A stretch of 64,000 nt of DNA from assembly GCF_002021565.1 (NCBI RefSeq), contig NZ_MSZX01000002.1, positions 124,027-188,026 on the forward strand, read 5' to 3'. The stretch comes from Paenibacillus selenitireducens. GTDB taxonomy: Bacteria > Bacillota > Bacilli > Paenibacillales > Paenibacillaceae. The notes under the pieces were generated by a model. It worked only from the letters and a program-made list of their open reading frames with translations. It searched no databases and was not told where the DNA came from. The translations under genes and the position numbers were made by a program. Shown here piece after piece: positions 34,728 to 43,022 of the stretch. Every line of letters starts with the position of its first letter. Within the stretch, counting starts at the first letter, position 1.

Positions 34728-35339
34728 ATGGAAACATCGTATACGAAAATCGTAGCTCAATCCATGTGGATGGTGTGGGAGAATACCTTTGATTTCTTCA
34801 CAAGATTCCGTAGTGAGTCGATATGGAGATTTGGAATTTGTAAGCTAGTCATCCGAAGACATTACGGCAAACGTATTGAATGTCACGATGGCCATCAGAT
34901 CGAGACTGGGGATTGGATCGGGGAGCTTCACTTGGATAATCAACAAGTCATCGAACTTTCGCGTGCCGTCGGAGCGGATCGAGCGGGGATTATGACAGCC
35001 CGTATGCTGCGCCGTGGGATGAAGCAGATTAGCCATGCCATGCAGACATCACCGGAGCTTGCGAAAGTTAAAGCGATCACGGGGATTACGCTGCTCCATC
35101 GCGGGATAATCCATGGATTAGGATTCGAGCAGCATCCGATAACATCAAAATGGGCAAAGGGGTTCACGAAGATCTATCTTCGGTACTTGCTGCGTATATT
35201 GCATCCTGAAGGAAAGCAACGCGTGAAGCAAGCGGGGGAGAAGCTGGAGCCCAGGATGCTCGTTATTTCGAAGCAAGCTCTATTCGACCGTTGGACAGAG
35301 AAGGATAAGGACAAGAATCTAAGAACGATTTATATTTAA
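34728..35339 (+). CDS. YkoP-like protein
   Basis: The 203-residue protein starts at an ATG behind GAGGAATGAGGA. It has no clear membrane segment. RIECHDGHQIETGDWIGELH and VGADRAGIMTARMLRRGM give the impression of the YkoP domain found next to polysaccharide deacetylases in Bacillales. B. subtilis has ykoP in such a cluster. It is followed by a deacetylase gene at 32 bp, supporting a cell-envelope role, but the biochemical function is unknown. Confidence 0.65.
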   Translation: METSYTKIVAQSMWMVWENTFDFFTRFRSESIWRFGICKLVIRRHYGKRIECHDGHQIETGDWIGELHLDNQQVIELSRAVGADRAGIMTARMLRRGMKQISHAMQTSPELAKVKAITGITLLHRGIIHGLGFEQHPITSKWAKGFTKIYLRYLLRILHPEGKQRVKQAGEKLEPRMLVISKQALFDRWTEKDKDKNLRTIYI

Positions 35340-35371
35340 GCGTCATTTGTGGCTGGAGAGGAGAGCATATT

Positions 35372-36151
35372 ATGTTATTAACAGCCTTGCAACTCGTTGT
35401 ATTATTTATTGTACTATATATGCTTGCACCGTTTATGATCACTAGAATATGTGGGCTAGTCGTTGTTCGCAGAGGAAAAGCAGCTAGGCAGGTGGCATTT
35501 ACCTTCGATGACGGTCCTAATCCGACGTATACACCTAGACTGCTGGATTTGTTACAAGCGCATGACGTAAAGGCTACTTTCTTCGTACTCGGAAGCCAAG
35601 CGGAGAAATACCCCGAAATTATCAAGCGAATGCACCAGGAAGGACATCAAATCGGCATTCATAATTATTCGCATACCGCAAACTGGGTGATGACGCCGGG
35701 TGTAGTAAGGCAGGAGCAAGTCGAACGTACAGCAGACATTGTACAGCAGATTACAGGAGAACGCCCTACGTCTTATCGGCCGCCATGGGGGATTATGAAT
35801 CTAGGAGATCTCTTCAACTTCGGATTCCGAAAGTCTTATCGCATCGTGCTGTGGTCGGTGATGGTAAGAGATTGGAAGCGATCTACCACCGCAGAACGGC
35901 TTAGACACAGGCTGTTGCGAAAAATAAAACCGGGCTCCATCGTCCTATTGCATGATTGTGGAGAAACGCTTGGAGCAGATGAAGATGCGCCGCAACAAAT
36001 GTTAGAGGGATTGCAGGATGTGCTGGAAGAAGTCCGCCTGAAAGGATACAAATGTCTAAGGATCGATGAGATGACAGATAAAGAAAGGGAGAAGAACTAT
36101 CAGATTGACACCGCAATAGTGAAGAAACAATATAAATCCACCATGCCGTAA
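35372..36151 (+). CDS. Membrane-anchored polysaccharide deacetylase (NodB domain)
   Basis: The 259-residue protein has an N-terminal hydrophobic anchor (LQLVVLFIVLYMLAPFMI) and a NodB catalytic domain. Metal triad motifs are TFDDGPNPTYT and HNYSHTANW, and the catalytic motifs RPPWG and VLLHDCG follow. It removes acetyl (or similar) groups from cell-wall glycans such as peptidoglycan or N-acetylglucosamine polymers. It is linked to the YkoP-like gene (32 bp) and ends at a terminator. Confidence 0.9.
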   Translation: MLLTALQLVVLFIVLYMLAPFMITRICGLVVVRRGKAARQVAFTFDDGPNPTYTPRLLDLLQAHDVKATFFVLGSQAEKYPEIIKRMHQEGHQIGIHNYSHTANWVMTPGVVRQEQVERTADIVQQITGERPTSYRPPWGIMNLGDLFNFGFRKSYRIVLWSVMVRDWKRSTTAERLRHRLLRKIKPGSIVLLHDCGETLGADEDAPQQMLEGLQDVLEEVRLKGYKCLRIDEMTDKEREKNYQIDTAIVKKQYKSTMP

Positions 36152-36183
36152 CAGGGACATCGAATCATGTTCCTGTTTTTTTG
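36151..36183 (+). terminator. Terminator behind the deacetylase gene
   Basis: ACAGGGACAT / ATGTTCCTGT hairpin (loop CGAATC) followed by TTTTTTT. Confidence 0.85.
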
Positions 36184-36266
36184 TGCTTTTTCGAAAATAT
36201 TTGTAGAATGTGCAGGGGGAAACTATTGTATGTGCGTCTATATGATCAGGAAGGGGGGCGGAGAAC

Positions 36267-36830
36267 ATCGAAGACGAAGATATCGTACGACGAATACGGC
36301 TAGGTGATGCGGATGCATTTCGACAATTAATCGACCGTTATCGCCAGCATGTATTTCAAGTCGCGTATTCGGTCGTTCGTGATCGAGCAGATGCGGAAGA
36401 TATAGCGCAGGAAGTATTCATCCAAATCCACCGTTCTCTCCCCCAATATGAGTCCAAAGGATTAAAGACATGGATATCGCGCATTGCGCTGCATAAGGCC
36501 ATTGATTATAAACGAAAGTTAAATCGAAAGCAGGAAGATGCGGTTGAGAATTTAGAAGAAGCCGTCGGCAGCAGGATGTATGTGGCTAGCGGTGCCGCTG
36601 CGGATGTGTTATCCGAGGTGATCATTCGGGATCGTCAAGCCCGACTGCGTACCGAACTGGATCAAATCCCAGCTTTGCACCGCGAAATGATTGAATCGTA
36701 TTACTTGGCAGAGAAAAGTTATGAACAGATCGCGATGGAGTGTGATATCTCGTTAAAAACAGTCGAATCCAGACTGTATCGAGCTAGGCAGTGGCTTAGA
36801 ACCCATTGGAAGGAGGAGGATTGGCGATGA
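36267..36830 (+). CDS. ECF RNA polymerase sigma factor without a canonical start codon
   Basis: The open frame begins after a TGA at 36243 and first contains ATG only at codon 104 (36576), after the whole of sigma region 2. The start was placed at ATC 36267, 8 nt after AAGGGGGG, giving 187 residues, a normal ECF length. Region 2 (RADAEDIAQEVFIQIHRSL) and region 4 (HREMIESYYLAEKSYEQIA, then SLKTVESRLYRARQWL) are intact. ATG 36230 has a good ribosome binding site but is in another frame; losing one G of the G6 run at 36253-36258 would join the frames. The anti-sigma gene overlaps by ATGA. Confidence 0.85.
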   Translation: MEDEDIVRRIRLGDADAFRQLIDRYRQHVFQVAYSVVRDRADAEDIAQEVFIQIHRSLPQYESKGLKTWISRIALHKAIDYKRKLNRKQEDAVENLEEAVGSRMYVASGAAADVLSEVIIRDRQARLRTELDQIPALHREMIESYYLAEKSYEQIAMECDISLKTVESRLYRARQWLRTHWKEEDWR

Positions 36831-37270
36831 CAGGCTATAATCTTGCTGATTGGTTAATGTATGTCCGAGATACCGTGAATGAGGGGCAGCGCCTGAAGAT
36901 GGAGGAAGCATTGCTGAACTCGGAAGAAGCGATGGAGTTGTATCTGCTAGCCATGAATCAACTGGAGCAGGAGCTGCCGCATTTGGATGATGAGACGGCA
37001 TTTACGGAACGGATCCTGCGGGAAGTATATGAGGATAGACCTGTACAGACGCCTCCGACACCTATCCGGGTGGTGCGACAACGCCGATGGTATGAACATC
37101 CCCTGTTTCATTACACGGTGGCGGCATCGATTACATGTATCTTACTCGTCAGTGGTGCATTCGATAGTTTATTGAATGAACCCAAGGCATTGTTGAATCA
37201 ACCTAGCGGATCTATCACAAATTCCATTATTGAACATGCATTCTCTTGGTTGGATGCATTGAAGAAATAA
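36827..37270 (+). CDS. Putative anti-sigma factor, single membrane span
   Basis: The 147-residue protein starts at ATG 36827 in an ATGA overlap with the sigma gene, behind GGAGGAGGA. A cytoplasmic N-terminal region of about 95 residues (NLADWLMYVRDTVNEGQRLK, helical, acidic) is followed by one membrane helix (YTVAASITCILLVSGAF) and a short outside tail. No HxxxCxxC zinc motif is seen. Position and topology, rather than sequence similarity, support the anti-sigma assignment. Confidence 0.75.
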   Translation: MTGYNLADWLMYVRDTVNEGQRLKMEEALLNSEEAMELYLLAMNQLEQELPHLDDETAFTERILREVYEDRPVQTPPTPIRVVRQRRWYEHPLFHYTVAASITCILLVSGAFDSLLNEPKALLNQPSGSITNSIIEHAFSWLDALKK

Positions 37271-37312
37271 CAGACAGCAGACAAACGACACAAACAAAGG
37301 AGAGGATGACAT

Positions 37313-38488
37313 TTGCAACCTTATCGCAGTAAAGGGTTAGCGTTTTTTCTGAATTTTATTCCAGGGATGGGGCATTATTATGTAGGCAAAAAGACGAAAG
37401 CGATTATCTATGCGCTGTTGTTTTTTGGAGCTCTGGGTCTAGGGTTCATGGCAGGAATCGTAACCAGAGATGACGCGCCATTTGTGTCTATGGTAATTTT
37501 CGCTTTCATCATTGGATGTATCAACATGCTGGATATGATTATTTATCTGATTCGTACGCCGTATATCCCGAATACGACAGGAACCTATGGCGAACAATTT
37601 TTGCATGCTGCCGGTCTTCAAGGACCGAATCCGATGCAGGCGAACATGCCCAAACAGGAGAACGAACGATTCTTCACCATTCTCCTGTCGTTCGTTCCTG
37701 GATTAGGGCACTTCTACTTAGGGTTAATGCAGCGGGGGTTATCCTTCTTAATCGCTTTCTTTGGATTATCAACGGTATTAATCTTCTTAACGGCCATTAC
37801 GCATCAGAGCGGTTTTGCGGTATTCCTGGGATTATTGCCGATCATCTGGCTCTATTGCATGTTCGACGCGGTAAAATTCGCTCATCAGAAGCAGCGTGGA
37901 GAAATGTTGGTGGATCGGACACTATTCGATGATTTTGAGAACTATCGCGAGGAGGGCAAACGCAGCAAGATGCTCGCGATGATGTTATCTGTTCTTCCGG
38001 GTGCAGGACACATGTATCTCGGCTTGCAGAAGCGTGGTTTGCAGCTCATGGTTGCTTTTCTAGGATCGATCTATATTCTGGATTTCTTGCGATTATCTTT
38101 ATTCTTGTTCCTTATTCCGCTCATTTGGTGCTTCAGTTTCTTCGATGCCTTACAGCAAATCAGCCGCTACGGACGTGAAGAATTACGAGATATTCCGATC
38201 GTGAAATGGATTGGGAATCATCAGCGGTGGTTAGGCGTGATTCTGGTTCTTCTCGGCAGCTACTACATCCTGATCCGACTTATCGTTCCTATTCTTGAAG
38301 TTCAGTTCCCAGATTGGCTTGGCCAGTATCGATACCGGATTGAGGATTATTTCCAGACCATCGTGATTGCTGTATTGTTCATTGGTGGAGGAATCAAGTT
38401 GCTAACAGGTTCGAAGCAGCGAAATCATAGGGAAGTAGGGGAGCCGTTCCATGGAAGTGAATATTCAACAACCGATAAACGCGATTGA
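37313..38488 (+). CDS. Polytopic membrane protein with three internal repeats
   Basis: The 391-residue protein starts at TTG 37313 (AAAGGAGAGG upstream). The same unit occurs three times: LAFFLNFIPGMGHYYVG (residues about 9-25), ILLSFVPGLGHFYLG (about 123-137) and MMLSVLPGAGHMYLG (about 222-236). Each is followed by a K/QxxxL helix pair. The motif resembles the start of TM2/DUF5683-like hairpins. About ten helices in total. It is third in the sigma operon and overlaps the next gene by 38 bp. No function is known. Confidence 0.75.
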   Translation: MQPYRSKGLAFFLNFIPGMGHYYVGKKTKAIIYALLFFGALGLGFMAGIVTRDDAPFVSMVIFAFIIGCINMLDMIIYLIRTPYIPNTTGTYGEQFLHAAGLQGPNPMQANMPKQENERFFTILLSFVPGLGHFYLGLMQRGLSFLIAFFGLSTVLIFLTAITHQSGFAVFLGLLPIIWLYCMFDAVKFAHQKQRGEMLVDRTLFDDFENYREEGKRSKMLAMMLSVLPGAGHMYLGLQKRGLQLMVAFLGSIYILDFLRLSLFLFLIPLIWCFSFFDALQQISRYGREELRDIPIVKWIGNHQRWLGVILVLLGSYYILIRLIVPILEVQFPDWLGQYRYRIEDYFQTIVIAVLFIGGGIKLLTGSKQRNHREVGEPFHGSEYSTTDKRD

Positions 38489-39179
38489 GGAAGAGCGGTT
38501 GCAGCAGCGGCCGCGGCAAGAAGAGACGATGCCAATCCGTCGCTTCCGGGTAGGAAGTCTATCGATGGGAATCGCCCTGATCGGGGCTGGGCTCGGTGTG
38601 CTGCTGCAAACCTGGTTTGATGCCGAGACGGCAGATATATTATGGTTGTGGTGGCCTGTCATCTTTATTCTGCTGGGTTGCGAGATTCTCGCTTATGTAT
38701 TATTTGCAAGAAATCGTCAGGTCCGACTTCAATATGATGTCTTAAGTATATTGATCGTTGGGGTATTAGGGATGATCTGTCTGGGAGCGACGGTACTCAG
38801 TACGACCGGATTATTGCAAGAAGTTCGACATGCAGTAGGCAGCACGGAACAGTCGGCAAGCCTCCCAGATCTGAATATGAAGCTCGATCCCCAAGTGAAG
38901 AAGGTCATTGTTCAGAGCAACCGAACGTCCGGCATCCACTTGGATACAACCCCGGACAAAGAGATTCATGTCTTTGGCACTTATCGTTCCGATCGTATAG
39001 ATGAGCAGCAATCCTATCTGGCGAACGCCGTTCATGTGAAGCCGGTAGGCGACGTGCTGTATATCCTCGTTGATGAGCCCCCAATGAAAGTGATGTTCGG
39101 CAACCGTGCGGAAATCAATCTGACTGTTGTCGTTCCTACAGGGATCGAGAGTGAGATTCGCAGTAATTATCCAAATTAA
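38451..39179 (+). CDS. LiaI/LiaF-like membrane protein
   Basis: The 242-residue protein has a charged cytoplasmic N terminus, three membrane helices (ADILWLWWPVIFILLGCEIL is the typical LiaI-LiaF-like segment) and an outside part of about 110 residues (VKKVIVQSNRTSGIHLDTTP) that looks like a truncated adhesin-type beta helix. Such proteins sense or modulate envelope stress. It ends the operon of sigma factor, anti-sigma factor and repeat protein, which as a set suggests envelope-stress control. Confidence 0.72.
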   Translation: MEVNIQQPINAIEEERLQQRPRQEETMPIRRFRVGSLSMGIALIGAGLGVLLQTWFDAETADILWLWWPVIFILLGCEILAYVLFARNRQVRLQYDVLSILIVGVLGMICLGATVLSTTGLLQEVRHAVGSTEQSASLPDLNMKLDPQVKKVIVQSNRTSGIHLDTTPDKEIHVFGTYRSDRIDEQQSYLANAVHVKPVGDVLYILVDEPPMKVMFGNRAEINLTVVVPTGIESEIRSNYPN

Positions 39180-39342
39180 CCACAGGTAGTAGGGATAGGC
39201 TCAAAAATCTTGTTCCTGTCAGATCAGCAGAAAAATAGGATAGTTCGACACGAACGTGACTATATTTTACGTTGACATTCTCAATCGTATCATGTGACAA
39301 TAGATAACAAACTTATTGACGTATAACTTCATGGACGAGAAG

Positions 39343-39447
39343 TAAGATATGATAACTGATCCAAAGATTGCAATGTATTGCTGCATGAAAATGGGTGGTA
39401 ACGCGGATTAGAATCCGTCCCTTATAAGGGACGGATTCTTTGTTTTT
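39343..39447 (+). promoter_or_regulatory. Abbreviated T-box leader before brnQ
   Basis: The T-box core GGGTGGTAACGCGGATT (39393-39409) is followed by the complementary AATCCGTCCC. This gives a canonical antiterminator (GGG/CCC, UGGUAAC bulge, GCGGATT/AATCCGT) in competition with the perfect terminator GAATCCGTCCC...GGGACGGATTC plus TTTGTTTTT (39411-39447). A complete Stem I is not visible: there are only about 60-90 nt between possible promoters (TTGACA 39272, TTGACG 39316) and the core. The rest of the 39180-39488 gap has no gene. Confidence 0.65.
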
Positions 39448-39488
39448 ATAGATAAGTTATGTTTAAGACGTCTAGGGGGAACAGACAG

Positions 39489-40826
39489 ATGAAATCATTA
39501 CCGAGAAGCCACGTGTTCTTCGTGGGACTTATGCTATTTTCATTATTTTTTGGTGCGGGGAACTTGATTTTTCCGCCGATATTGGGGCAGCAGGCAGGAG
39601 AAAACTTTGCGTTTGCTATATTCGGATTTATCTTGACGGGTGTCGGTCTGCCGTTATTGACCGTAATAGCAATTGCTATATCTGGCCGTGATATGCAGCA
39701 TTTAGCCGGTCGCGTACATCCGAAGTTTGGTATTGTATTTGCCGTTATCGTATATCTGTCCATAGGCCCATCCATGGGGATACCGCGTGTTGCTAATGTT
39801 GCTTTTGAGATGGGAATGCGATCATTTGTCCCCGAATCGTTGCGAGCAAGCAAATGGGTGCTCCTTGCTTTTACGTTTGTTTTCTTCTGTCTCGTGTACT
39901 GGTTATGCCTAAACCCATCCAAGTTGGTACTTCGCATTGGTAATGTATTAACGCCATTACTGCTTCTGTCAATCGCGGCATTGTTCATCGCTGCAATGAT
40001 GAGTCCACTAGGGGAGGCGCATCCTGCTGTTCAAGAATATGCGGCGTCACCCGGATTCAAGGGATTTATGGAAGGTTACTTGACGATGGACACGATTGCA
40101 GCGCTCGCATTTGGAATTATCGTCATCAATGCGATACGAGATACAGGTGTTCAAGATAAGCGAATGATTACGAAAGCAGCCGTTCAAGCCGGAATCATTG
40201 CGGGGGTTGGCTTATCCTTGGTATACGCGGCACTCGGATTTATGGGAGTCACTAGTGTAACGGAGCTTGGCTATGCGCAAAATGGAGGACAGCTGTTGAC
40301 GCAGATTGTACAACAATTATTTGGTCAATTCGGATTAGTCTTGTTGGCCGTCATTGTTGCACTGGCATGTCTCACAACATGTATTGGGTTGGTGTCCGCA
40401 TGCAGTCAATATTTTTCAACCTTAATCAAGCGCCTCAGGTACAATCAGATTGCTTTCATCATCTGTGTATTAGGATTATTGGTTGCCAATCTTGGATTGA
40501 ATACGATCATTTCGATCTCAATCCCGATCTTGCTCGTTATTTATCCTGTATCCATTGTGATTATCCTGTTGTCTTTCTGTCACCGTTGGTTTGGTGGACG
40601 GGCTTCGGTATATATTGGCGCTTTGATCGGCACGATGCTCGTTAGCTTATTCGATGGTTTGAAGCAAGCGAATATTCCCGTAGAATTCGTTACGGAATGG
40701 TTGAAGCATCTTCCATTGTATGAGCAGGGAATCGGTTGGATCGTGCCTGCTGTGGTTGGTGGAGGGATCGGGTTTTTATTCGGAATAATACGCCCTCATC
40801 CTTCGCAGGATCAAAGAAACCTTTAG
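39489..40826 (+). CDS. brnQ: Branched-chain amino acid:cation symporter
   Basis: The 445-residue protein starts at ATG 39489 (AGGGGGA upstream; ATG 39459 lies just behind the terminator). It has twelve helices of the LIVCS family. FSLFFGAGNLIFPPILG in helix 1 is the family hallmark, and ATCLTTCIGL-like ALACLTTCIGLVSAC lies in the second half. It takes up Leu, Ile and Val with Na+ or H+. The T-box in front predicts induction on depletion of one of these amino acids (expected Ile, Leu or Val tRNA). Confidence 0.93.
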   Translation: MKSLPRSHVFFVGLMLFSLFFGAGNLIFPPILGQQAGENFAFAIFGFILTGVGLPLLTVIAIAISGRDMQHLAGRVHPKFGIVFAVIVYLSIGPSMGIPRVANVAFEMGMRSFVPESLRASKWVLLAFTFVFFCLVYWLCLNPSKLVLRIGNVLTPLLLLSIAALFIAAMMSPLGEAHPAVQEYAASPGFKGFMEGYLTMDTIAALAFGIIVINAIRDTGVQDKRMITKAAVQAGIIAGVGLSLVYAALGFMGVTSVTELGYAQNGGQLLTQIVQQLFGQFGLVLLAVIVALACLTTCIGLVSACSQYFSTLIKRLRYNQIAFIICVLGLLVANLGLNTIISISIPILLVIYPVSIVIILLSFCHRWFGGRASVYIGALIGTMLVSLFDGLKQANIPVEFVTEWLKHLPLYEQGIGWIVPAVVGGGIGFLFGIIRPHPSQDQRNL

Positions 40827-40863
40827 ATAAAATAAAAAATAGATGGAATCGTGATCATACCGC

Positions 40864-40892
40864 ATGACGTCATCTCCGCAGTATGCTATACT
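40864..40892 (+). promoter_or_regulatory. Candidate extended -10 promoter for the metal ATPase
   Basis: ATGACG (40864), 17 bp, TGCTATACT with TATACT at 40887-40892. Confidence 0.5.
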
Positions 40893-40942
40893 GTGAGTGA
40901 GAAAGTTGCCCTAATACAAAAATGATGGATACGTACAAAAAA

Positions 40943-41029
40943 TGATATTCATTCTCAATCATGCTGTCCCTGCTTGCAGGGGCAGCATGATGTATTTTAG
41001 GGGTATTAACAATAACTTTCATTCTCAAT
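40943..41029 (+). promoter_or_regulatory. Fur-like box and a second half-matching copy
   Basis: TGATATTCATTCTCA at 40943 matches 12 of the 14 specified bases of the 7-1-7 Fur consensus TGATAATNATTATCA. The 12-mer TTCATTCTCAAT recurs at 41018-41029 just before the start codon. Between them lies the hairpin CATGCTGTCCCT / AGGGGCAGCATG. Confidence 0.65.
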
Positions 41030-41041
41030 TAGAAGGAGTGA

Positions 41042-42919
41042 ATGATGATGAACATCAAAGAATGGGTTGTGCGAAATGGAGAACTTGCTGCTTCTGTCAC
41101 AGGGGGGATTTTAACAGCGATTGCATGGGCGACAAGCCATATTCACGAGGATGCGGCGATTGTTCTCTATATACTTGCCTTTATCATTGGCGGGTTCTCC
41201 CAAGCTAGACAAGGCGTAAAAACTTTAATTCTAGAACGTGATCTGGATGTGAATCTTCTCATGATTCTCGCGGCCATTGGAGCGGGTTGCATTGGTTACT
41301 GGGCAGAAGGAGCCATTTTAATTTTTATATTCTCATTAAGCGGAGCTTTAGAGACTTATACCATGGCGCGCAGCTCGAAAGATATCTCGGCATTGATGGA
41401 TATGAAGCCTGAAATGGCTGTTCGGTATCGTGATGATATCGAGGAAAAGGTTCATATCTCCGAACTAGAGGTTGGCGATGTCATCATTGTTCGCAATGGG
41501 GAGCGAATTCCAGCAGATGGGACGATTCAGGAAGGGCGTTCGTCGATTGATCAAGCATCCATTACGGGGGAGAGTATCCCGGTCGATAAGGAAGCGGGCG
41601 ATGAGGTATTTGCAGGGACGTTGAACGGAGAAGGGGCTTTATATATTGAAGTAAGTGCATCCAGTGAATCTTCTCTCTTCGCGAAAATCATTGCTCTGGT
41701 ACAAGAAGCACAGAGCGAGATGCCCAAATCGCAGCTTTTCATGGAACGTTTTGAACGAATATACGCTCGTGTTGTGTTGGGGATAACCGTGGTTTTGATG
41801 CTGGCTCCTCCATTACTGATGGACTGGACTTGGAACCATGCCATCTATAAAGCGATGGTCTTCCTTGTGGTAGCTTCGCCTTGTGCTTTGGTTGCCTCGA
41901 TCATGCCTGCAATGTTATCCGCAATCTCGAATCGGGCAAGAAAGGGCGTTTTGTTCAAAGGCGGGGCGCATCTTGAGAATCTAGCTCGGGTCCAAGTCGT
42001 GACCTTCGATAAGACAGGTACGCTGACACGCGGTCGTCCTGTGGTCACGGATATGCTGATGTTTCATGGGATATCGGAATCCGAATGCTTAACCGCAGCC
42101 GCTTCCATTGAATCGTTAACGACACATCCGCTTGCGCGGGCGATTGTTGCGAAGGCAGGAGAACAAGGACTCACATTGGAACGCCCGACGGATTTTCAAG
42201 CGGTTACAGGTTGGGGCGTACAGGCATATGTGCAGAGCGATTTCTGGTCCATTGGCAAGCCAGGCTGGTTCGAAGAAGCTGAGATATGTGAGCAAGTGAG
42301 GAAAGAGCTGCACCGACTAGAGATGGAAGGTAAGACGGTCATCGTGATCCAACGAAATGACACCATTGCAGGGTTGATCGCGCTGCAAGATCAGATTCGA
42401 CCGGAAGCTCAGACGTTGATCAGCCGATTGCATACGCTAGGCGTAAGAGCAGCCATGTTGACGGGGGATCAAGAGAAGACAGCGCATAAAATTGCGAAAG
42501 AAGCGGGGATTGATCTCGTGTATGCGGAATTGTTGCCCGAGGATAAACTTCGTATTATTAAAGAACTTCAAGCGCAGTACGGTCATGTCGCCATGGTTGG
42601 AGACGGGGTGAACGATGCGCCGGCACTGGCCGTGGCGAACGTTGGCATCGCAATGGGGGCAGCGGGTTCGGATGCTGCATTGGAGACCGCAGATATGGTG
42701 CTCATGAATGATGATTTGGCAAATATCGAGAGTTCCATACGCCTTGGGCGCAAGATGAACCGTGTCGTTAAGCAGAATATGATATTCGCAGGAGCTGTCA
42801 TCCTTACGCTGATCTTCTCCAACTTTGTGAGTAATATTCCGCTGCCGTTAGGCGTTGTGGGTCATGAAGGCAGTACGATTTTAGTCATTCTAAACGGATT
42901 ACGGCTGCTGCGGCAATAA
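41042..42919 (+). CDS. P1B-4 type metal-transporting ATPase (PfeT/ZosA-like)
   Basis: This 625-residue P-type ATPase has no N-terminal metal-binding domain. Actuator ITGESIPVD; membrane metal motif SPCALVAS; phosphorylation site TFDKTGTLT; nucleotide domain with TTHPLARA; hinge GDGVNDAPAL. The last helices contain VGHEGSTILVILNGLRLL, and the combination of SPC and HEGST defines the P1B-4 group (Fe2+, Co2+, Zn2+ export; PfeT in B. subtilis). Three tandem ATGs (41042, 41045, 41048) exist; ATG 41048 has the best spacing to AAGGAG. Fur-like boxes upstream support an iron link. Confidence 0.92.
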   Translation: MMMNIKEWVVRNGELAASVTGGILTAIAWATSHIHEDAAIVLYILAFIIGGFSQARQGVKTLILERDLDVNLLMILAAIGAGCIGYWAEGAILIFIFSLSGALETYTMARSSKDISALMDMKPEMAVRYRDDIEEKVHISELEVGDVIIVRNGERIPADGTIQEGRSSIDQASITGESIPVDKEAGDEVFAGTLNGEGALYIEVSASSESSLFAKIIALVQEAQSEMPKSQLFMERFERIYARVVLGITVVLMLAPPLLMDWTWNHAIYKAMVFLVVASPCALVASIMPAMLSAISNRARKGVLFKGGAHLENLARVQVVTFDKTGTLTRGRPVVTDMLMFHGISESECLTAAASIESLTTHPLARAIVAKAGEQGLTLERPTDFQAVTGWGVQAYVQSDFWSIGKPGWFEEAEICEQVRKELHRLEMEGKTVIVIQRNDTIAGLIALQDQIRPEAQTLISRLHTLGVRAAMLTGDQEKTAHKIAKEAGIDLVYAELLPEDKLRIIKELQAQYGHVAMVGDGVNDAPALAVANVGIAMGAAGSDAALETADMVLMNDDLANIESSIRLGRKMNRVVKQNMIFAGAVILTLIFSNFVSNIPLPLGVVGHEGSTILVILNGLRLLRQ

Positions 42920-43022
42920 CGATGAACGTAGTTGAATCGCCTCACGTGAGGCTTGTAACCGATTTGTAACTCGCTTGTTGTTAACTGAAACCATCTTAAC
43001 TTTATACGTAGAGGTGGATGAC

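Noticed and set aside
36214-36240. ECF-type promoter GGGAAAC...CGTCTA before the sigma gene (autoregulation)
   Set aside because: The AAC to CGT distance is about 11 bp, too short for known ECF promoters (about 16 bp).
40962-40994. Hairpin between the Fur-like boxes taken as a terminator
   Set aside because: No T-run follows; listed only as part of the regulatory region.
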